Below are positions 58,021 to 64,000 of a DNA stretch of 64,000 nucleotides, in pieces. The notes beneath the pieces are model-generated. The model saw nothing but the letters and a program-made list of their open reading frames with translations, was not told where the DNA came from and searched no databases. This DNA comes from Notolepis coatsorum. Its lineage: Eukaryota > Chordata > Actinopteri > Aulopiformes > Paralepididae. The stretch is from positions 51,950,213 through 52,014,212 of the forward strand of contig OZ020592.1 of assembly GCA_963971535.1 (NCBI GenBank), written 5' to 3'. Positions within the stretch are counted from its first letter, which is position 1, and every line of letters starts with the position of its first letter. The position numbers and the translations under genes were made by a program.

Positions 58021-59019
58021 TTTCATGTAGTATGGGTGATATATTGATCATAGCAGTTTTTTATTATTGCAAAACAGAAATTATTAAAAGTCAGTACTCA
58101 ACACATAATGCATAATGCAACTAACAGTCAAGGTGGTTAAAATTACATGCAAGTACAGAAACAAGACAAAAAAAAAAGTCTATAATAATATTTTAACCGT
58201 ATACAGTGTATATCCAGCGAAATTAACAATTATACAAATGCTTATATAGGACATACCCCTAATACCTATTTTCTAAAACCCTACACACATATGCTCCAGC
58301 TCGAACCCCCCCCCTCCCGGACCCCTCCTTGGATAGTACCTCCATTATCCCTCACTCCTAACCAGACACTACCATTATAAGCTAGCTTTTATTCTCTCCA
58401 CCACTTCTACCCACATTGACATTTTGGATTCGTTGAGACCCAGAATTCTTGCTGTAGATATTTCTTGATATATCACATCGAGATATGTAAGAGACCAAAC
58501 TTTACGGCACATTTTTTCCGGTTGAAACCAGCGTGATGCGATCAGTTTTTTAGCTACTGTGATACCCAATAAGACCAATCTCTTTAGCTGTGGATTTACT
58601 GCAAACTCAAAAACATCATTCAAAAGCAATACAGAGGGGTGTACTGGTATATTCCAAGATACGAGTTTTGATAATTGATGGGTCACATCTTTCCAGAATG
58701 CCTTAACTGGTGGGCAGTCCCAATACATGTGCATAAATGTCCCTTCGTCTCCTTTTGTACATTGGGAGCATTTTGAGTCCTGTTTCAGGCCCATTCTGTT
58801 CAGTCTTATAGGAGTCAAGTATGTCCTGTGAATATAGTTAAGATTGATTTGTTGATGGTCCGGGTTCCTTGATGTAAGACGGACATTTGCCCATGCTTCT
58901 TGCCAATCAAAGTCACTTTCCAGGTCTGGAATATCCCTCCTCCAGACAGTGTCTAGTTGAAGGGTTTCATACGAGGACGTTAGTAATTGATAATAAAAAT
59001 CTGATACAAAACCTCCCAA
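58021..59019 (-). mobile_element. Tx1/L1-type LINE, C-terminal end only
   Basis: The minus strand carries the last about 214 residues of an L1-like ORF2 (58375-59019) and a presumed 3' UTR to about 58030. It meets the poly(A)-like tail of the next LINE at 59020, so the upstream part was either lost or displaced by that insertion. Confidence 0.7.
58375..59019 (-). pseudogene. ORF2 C-terminus of a Tx1/L1-type LINE
   Basis: Contains WQEAWANVRLTSRNPDHQQI, YLTPIRLNRMG, a zinc-binding CSQCTKGDEGTFMHMYWDCP segment (C-x2-C...H-x4-C) and FWKDV, then AKKLIASRWFQPE. These match the C-terminal region of fish Tx1/L1-clade ORF2. Open as far as it goes, but there is no RT. Confidence 0.75.
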
Positions 59020-59039
59020 TGTTTTTTTTTTTTTAAACT

Positions 59040-59604
59040 TAAATTTTTTATTAACAGTTATTTAGACAGACAGCACTTACAAAAAATAAATAATAAAAAA
59101 TGAAGAGACTAGCATCACAATAAAAACAAAAAGAAAAAACAGTGCACATAAATATTTACATGGGTATCACATGGTTAGTTGTCTGGTTCCCCTACTGTTG
59201 TTTTCTAGGTATTTGATACAAAGGCTGAATGTGTATCTCCCTTAAACAGGCTTAAACAGGTAATTCCTACTCAAAGACGATAAATGCTGACTAAGGTTTG
59301 TATGTGTGATCTGGGTCCAGAGACCCTCCTTGAGCTTCTTTCTTCCCTTCTCCTTCGTCCTTTTTTTTTTTTTTCTCTTGTTTATTAACTTTCACTTTGC
59401 CTTTGGTTCACCCATACACAAACCACATCATCCCTGAATATTTAATATCACACCGTTAAACAGACATAAATAATAAGGTATAAAAGCATTCAGCAATTGT
59501 AATATCCCAAAAACAAAATAGAAAATATTAACTAAAGTACAGGTGTGTGACATGGGTTCATAGACCCTGCTTGAACATCTTTCCTCCTTTACCCTTCGCT
59601 CTCT
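59040..59604 (-). repeat. duplicated 3'-UTR segment of the Tx1/L1 LINE
   Basis: gtgtgatctgggtccagagaccctccttgag (59305-59335) with the following ttctttcttcccttctccttc recurs in diverged form at 59544-59604 as gtgtgacatgggttcatag and ctttcctcctttacccttc. Each is preceded by a T-run plus tttattaac (59045, 59385). It reads as two tandem 3' ends of about 240-330 bases. Confidence 0.6.
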
Positions 59605-60680
59605 TGTGTTGCATTTGGTTCTTCCTCTGTGATGTCGTTCTCGTTCCTTTTATAATCCTCCCACTTTCCCCATCTTTCCCCAAATTTCTCTTCCTGTAAC
59701 CTCAGCATGTGTGTTATCCTTTCCATATCCTGTATTTCTTCCACTATTCCTACCCATTTTGCTATTGTCGGTGGGTCTTCCTTGTACCACAGTCTCGTTA
59801 TTGCTTTTCTGGCCGCTATCAACATTATCTTTATTAAATATTTGTCCCCCCCTTGTATTCCCTCGTGTGTCAGGTCTCCTAAGTAAAGCACCAGTCCTGT
59901 TTGTGGTAGCCCGTATCCTAATATTCTGATCATTGCTTCCCCTATCTCCTCCCAATACCCCTTCAGCTTCTGACATCCCCAGAATATGTGCGTGTGATTT
60001 GCCCCCTCCTTCCCACACATCCTCCAGCATGCTTTTTGTGTTGGTGCATATTTTCCCTTCAGCTCTGGGGTTATAAAGAATCTGATTATGTTTTTCCATC
60101 CAAATTCTTTCCATATTCTCGATCCTGTTGTTGAATGTTGTACCTCACATATGTTCCCCCATTCCTTCCCTGTTATTCCTATCTCTAGTTCTCTCTCCCA
60201 TTTCTCCCTTATATAATCGGTCGTATGTCCCTTGCTGGTCATTATAGCCCGGTATATTGCTGATATTACTCTTCCTTGCCCCCCTTCGTATGCCCATACT
60301 ATCATCTTTATTATTCCATTCTGTTCCTCGTCTTTGGCCCCCCTTATTTCTTTGTTGTAGTAGTCTCTAACCTGTAGATATCTGAAGTGGTCCCTGTTTT
60401 CTAGTCCAAATTTCTCCTTTAATTTTTGTAGTGTCTGCATTTCCCCCTTCTCTATCATTTTGCATATCGCTGTTGCCCCCCCCCCCCCCCTCTCCCACCT
60501 TCTGAATCCATGGTCTAACCTCCCTGGTTTGAATCTCTTGTCATGTGCTACCCATCTCAGGACCCCTGACTGCTTCTCCAATTTGTGTGTTTTTACTACT
60601 CTGTTCCATATGGTCAAGGTGCATTTGGTGATTGGATCTAATAGTCCCTCTTTTTCTTTAAATAGTTCCCTATCCCCCAC
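59589..60680 (-). pseudogene. Tx1/L1-type ORF2 C-terminal part after a frameshift
   Basis: Continues ORF2 in another frame from about GDRELFKEKEGLLDP. The shift lies in the G-rich text near 60674-60684 and looks like one extra or missing G. It includes NRVVKTHKLEKQSGVLRW, LQVRDYYNKEI and a zinc-binding ACWRMCGKEGANHTHIFWGC segment, and ends in an acidic tail at 59589. About 345 residues of ORF2. Confidence 0.85.
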
Positions 60681-63391
60681 CAGAGCTTGTACCTTGTATC
60701 CCTCCCCTTTTTTTCAATGTCTTTCCATCTTGCCTCATATCTGTCGTTACACCAGCACGTCACTGCTCTCAGTTGTGCTGCATAGTAATAATCTTGTAGG
60801 CTGGGTACTGCCATCCCTCCCTCTTCCTTTGGTAGTTGTAGTGTTTTATATCTGACCCGTGGTCTTCTCCCCGCCCATATGAACCTCGATATCAGTCTGT
60901 CCCACTCCCTGAATTGATTCTGTGGTATTTGTATCGGTAGTGACTGGAATAGGTACAGTAACCTTGATAGTATGTTCATTTTAATGACCTCTATTCTTGA
61001 ATTGAAGTCCAAGGGCATTACTGTCCATCTCTCTAGGTCTCTCTTGATGTTCTGATTTATCTGTGTATAATTCGCCTCAAACAGTTTCTCCACCCCTCTC
61101 GTGATGTTCACCCCTAAGTATTTAATCTTGTCCATGTCCCATCTTATCCCGTACTGTTCTCTAATTTCCGTCGTTGGAGAATAGTTCCATGCTAAGGTCT
61201 GTGTCTTTGTCACGTTTAGTTTGTATCCTGAGTAGTGGCCATATTCCTTCAGTAGATCCATCAGTGCTGGGAAGCTCTTTTCTGGTTGCCTCATGTATAC
61301 TATCACGTCGTCTGCAAATAGGCCTAGTTTATATTCCGTTCCCTTTATCCTTACTCCCTTGATGTCCTCGGTCTGTCTGATCAGTTGTGCCAGTGGTTCT
61401 ATGAAAACGGCGAAGAGCGTCGGTGAGAGACAACATCCCTGTCTGGTAGCCCTCTCTAATCTGATTCTATCCGTCAAGCTGCCATTCACCTTAACCCTCG
61501 CTGTCGGCTCTTGATATAGCGCCTTGATCATCTTCATCGCCCTCCCGTTCAGTCCGAACCTCATCAATGTTTTATATAAAAATGTCCAGCTCACACTGTC
61601 GAACGCTTTTTCTGCATCTAGGCTAATCAGTACCGCGCTACCCCCTTGTTTTTGTATCTCCTCTACTATGTGTAATGTCTTTCTCACGTTGTCCTGTGTC
61701 TGTCTCCCTTTAATAAATCCAGTTTGATCTTCATCTATAATGTCTGGCATAAACGTCTCAAATCTTTTTGATATTATCGATGTATACATCTTGTAATCTA
61801 CGTTGAGTATGGACACAGGTCTGAAACTACTGCATAATTCCCTATCCTTCCCTTCCTTCGGTATCGTGGTGATTATGGCTTCCTTCCACGAGGGGGGCAT
61901 TTTCCCCTCTTCCATCGTGTGTCTGAACGCCGCCCCTAACATGGGTGCTAATTCAGTTCTAAATGTCTTGTAGAATTCCGATGGGAATCCGTCGCTCCCC
62001 GGAGACTTGTTGTTTTTAGCTCTACTAATTGCCTCTTCCAGTTCTTGTTCCGTAATTATTTTATTTAATTCTTCATTCTGTTCTTTCCCTATCGATGGTA
62101 ACTCTAGCTTCTCCAGATATGTTTCTATTTCCTCTTCTCCCGCTGCTTTTGGCTGTGTGTATAATTTCTCATAGTATTCTCTAAATGTCCTCTCTATTTC
62201 AGCTGGGTCCCTCAATATTTCATTAGTCTTTGTATCCCTTATTGTGTGTATCGTGTTCAACTTCTGTTGCGTTCTAATTCTCCTAGCCAACAGTCTGGTC
62301 GCTTTTGGTCCCCCTTCATAATACGTTTGTTTCATGAACCTCGCTTTCTTTTCTATTTCCGTCAATAATTCCCTATTTATCCTGGCCTTTACTTCTTTGA
62401 TTTCTCCGAGCGTTTCCTGTTCTTTTGATATCTGGTGTCTCCCCTCTAGCTTCTTCAGCTTCCCTATCAGATTGTGATATGTCTCCGTTCTGGGCTTCTT
62501 CAGCATTGCTGTTTTTTCCATCAATTTCCCCCTTATCACTACCTTCAGTGTGTCCCATAGAATGTTCGGGTCTACCGCCCCGTTGTCATTTTCTTCCTTA
62601 TATCTGGCTATCTCCTCCTTGATCTGACTCACCACCCCTTTGTTATTTAATATTCCTACATTTAGTCTCCAAATCGTGTTCCTCCGTCTCCCTTCTAGAT
62701 CTACTGTCAGATATATGGCACTGTGATCCGATATGTCCGCCACTCCTATACTGCTCTCCCGTGCCCTGTAACTGTCCCCCGTCGTCATCAAAAAGTAGTC
62801 TATTCTCGCATATGTCACGTGTGGGTGTGAGTAATGTGTGTATTCCCTGTCCATGGCGTGCATCCCCCTCCAAACGTCTGTAATTCCCATTTCCGTCATC
62901 TGAATATATATATCCGTACATATCAATATCCCTTCTAGTTCCATCACTATCATGTCAAAAATGGTCTCATATAAATCCCTCTCACTCTCTGGGGGTGCAT
63001 AAACATTTACTAACGTAACCATTTGGCCCTCCATTTTCCCCTTCACCAGAACAAACCTTCCCTCCTTGTCTCTTACTTCCTTGATCAATTCAAATTTGAC
63101 TGTGTTTTTGATTAACGTGATTACTCCTCTCCTCGGGTTTTGTTCAAAGGAACTATAGTATGCATTTTCATATCCAAATCTCTTCAGTTTCTCATGACCC
63201 TGTGCTACCAAATGTGTCTCCTGCAGAAAAATCACTTCCATCTCACTTTTTTTACATTTCAACATCACTTTGCCCCTTTTTATCGCATTATTCATTCCAT
63301 TAACGTTTAACGACATCATTTTTATACCTTTAACCCTTGTCATCTTTCTTCTTCTTCTTTCGTCTGTCAGTCCCCCCCATGTCACACTCAT
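60638..63391 (-). pseudogene. Tx1/L1-type ORF2: endonuclease and RT
   Basis: About 917 residues open. Endonuclease motifs: SLNVNGMNNAIKR, FLQETHL, VNVYAPPESE, RIDYFL, SDHSAIYL. The middle of the domain, with the GDFN motif, is missing: ILICTD is followed directly by IYIQMTEMG, an in-frame deletion near 62920. RT motifs: NNKSPGSDGFPSEFYK, SFRPVSILNVDYKMYTSI, TGFIKGRQTQDN, LISLDAEKAFDSVSW, RQGCCLSPTLFAVFIEPLAQ and LGLFADDVIVYM (FADD). The deleted endonuclease cannot work normally. Confidence 0.88.
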
Positions 63392-64000
63392 TCCCCCCTC
63401 CGGTTGGAGCCTCCGCTCTCTTCACCGAATACATATAATGATTAACATAAATAAAAAACATAAACTTTACATAAAGTGCTCCCAAGGCGTTCGGGGGGTC
63501 CCTGTGTCCCCCCCTGTCCCCTGCTGGTGGGTGAGGGGTAATTGCCCTCCTAGCGAGGGGCCCCCTCCTGACGGCTTGGGGGTTTGAAACCCTTGCCCCC
63601 AATCGCTCGTCATATTTGTCCAGCTTTCTTACTGTTTTTTTTTTTTGCTTTCGAGCTCCTGGTCAAAAGCGCTCTGTCCTTCCTTTTGATCAAAGACCCT
63701 CTTTTCTTGGTCCCTCTCAATGTGACTCATATGTTTCATTGTCCCTCCTTCCTCCCATATCCGTGTGCGGTGTCTCCCGTGTACCCCTTATTATTTTCTT
63801 TTCCTCTCCTCTATTTTCTATGTGATGTCCATTTATCCCCTTAATCCCTCCCAACTGTGTTACTCACAGCGTGTGTCTATGTATCTGTTTCAGTATGTTC
63901 TGTGTCTCGCCTATCAAACCTAGTTATATTTCAATTTATTTCCTCCATCAGCTTGTGTATTATGTGTCCATGTATATGTTACGTTCATTTCTATATCCTG
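63392..64000. other. upstream of LINE ORF2, no domain seen
   Basis: Pyrimidine-rich on the plus strand. The minus-strand frame 63330-63602 overlaps the ORF2 start but has no recognisable ORF1 motif. The inter-ORF spacer or the end of ORF1 would be expected here. Confidence 0.4.

Larger units (their letters stand above)
59020..64000 (-). mobile_element. Tx1/L1-type LINE, nearly full ORF2, extends past window
   Basis: Runs from the right edge: a region that may contain the end of ORF1 or the spacer (63392-64000, no domain seen), ORF2 (63391 to 59589) and a 3' UTR ending in an A-run (plus strand T-run 59023-59036). The 3' UTR carries a second T-run at 59362-59376 and a duplicated motif. ORF2 has one frameshift and one internal deletion. 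Confidence 0.85.

Overview
This window looks like a piece of a ray-finned (teleost-type) fish genome made almost entirely of transposable elements and simple repeats. The evidence is the mix of families: a Tf1/sushi-type Ty3/Gypsy chromovirus, a BEL/Pao element, a DIRS-like element, L2-type and Tx1/L1-type LINEs, a tRNA-headed SINE, many hAT elements, an IS630/Tc1-type transposase gene, and very long (CA)n, (GA)n, (TCTG)n and (AAT)n tracts. I saw no intact host gene. The only host-derived coding sequence I recognise is a frameshifted histone H3 copy at 7.9-8.2 kb that keeps its 3' stem-loop. I do not assign a species.

Layout. 1-5515 (minus): Gypsy element with uninterrupted gag and pol; its 3' LTR runs off the left edge. 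5.5-11.6 kb: AT-rich repeats, the H3 pseudogene and LINE 3' ends. 11.6-13.5 kb: a hAT element carrying a second hAT MITE that itself carries a LINE fragment. 14.7-15.5 kb: a near-perfect fold-back element followed by a SINE. 16.4-17.3 kb: L2 LINE end. 18.1-20.7 kb (minus): a two-LTR element without recognisable pol. 23.0-24.8 kb: an L2 LINE inside another repeat. 25.9-38.7 kb: a three-level nest, in which a hAT contains a BEL/Pao element, which contains a second hAT (in its 3' LTR) and an L2 LINE (in gag). 40.7-42.6 kb: a long palindromic element with a TTAA-flanked insertion. 43.2-48.8 kb: a three-exon IS630-type transposase gene split by an internally deleted DIRS element. 50.4-56.6 kb: a LINE split by one hAT that contains another hAT and a Harbinger-like MITE, with a third hAT in the LINE 3' UTR. 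58.4-64 kb (minus): two Tx1/L1-type LINEs.

The order of insertion can often be read directly, because target-site duplications (TSDs) are intact: CTTTATTT, ATCAT, CTGGAGAC, GTAGGCTA, TTAAAAAC, CACTACAC, GTTTAGAC, ATGTCATA, TTA and TTAA.

The most interesting signals are three. (1) Both minus-strand LTR elements lack a tRNA-type primer-binding site, but carry next to the 5' LTR a sequence complementary to the predicted 5' end of their own transcript (8 and 10 bases). This is the self-priming design known from yeast Tf1 and proposed for the Tf1/sushi group. (2) The DIRS copy keeps the inverted terminal repeats and an internal complementary region that joins copies of both outer ends, although the recombinase region is gone. 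(3) The BEL/Pao primer-binding site matches the 3' end of tRNA-Tyr over 17 bases. All calls were made by eye from sequence and motif knowledge; family names below superfamily level are tentative.
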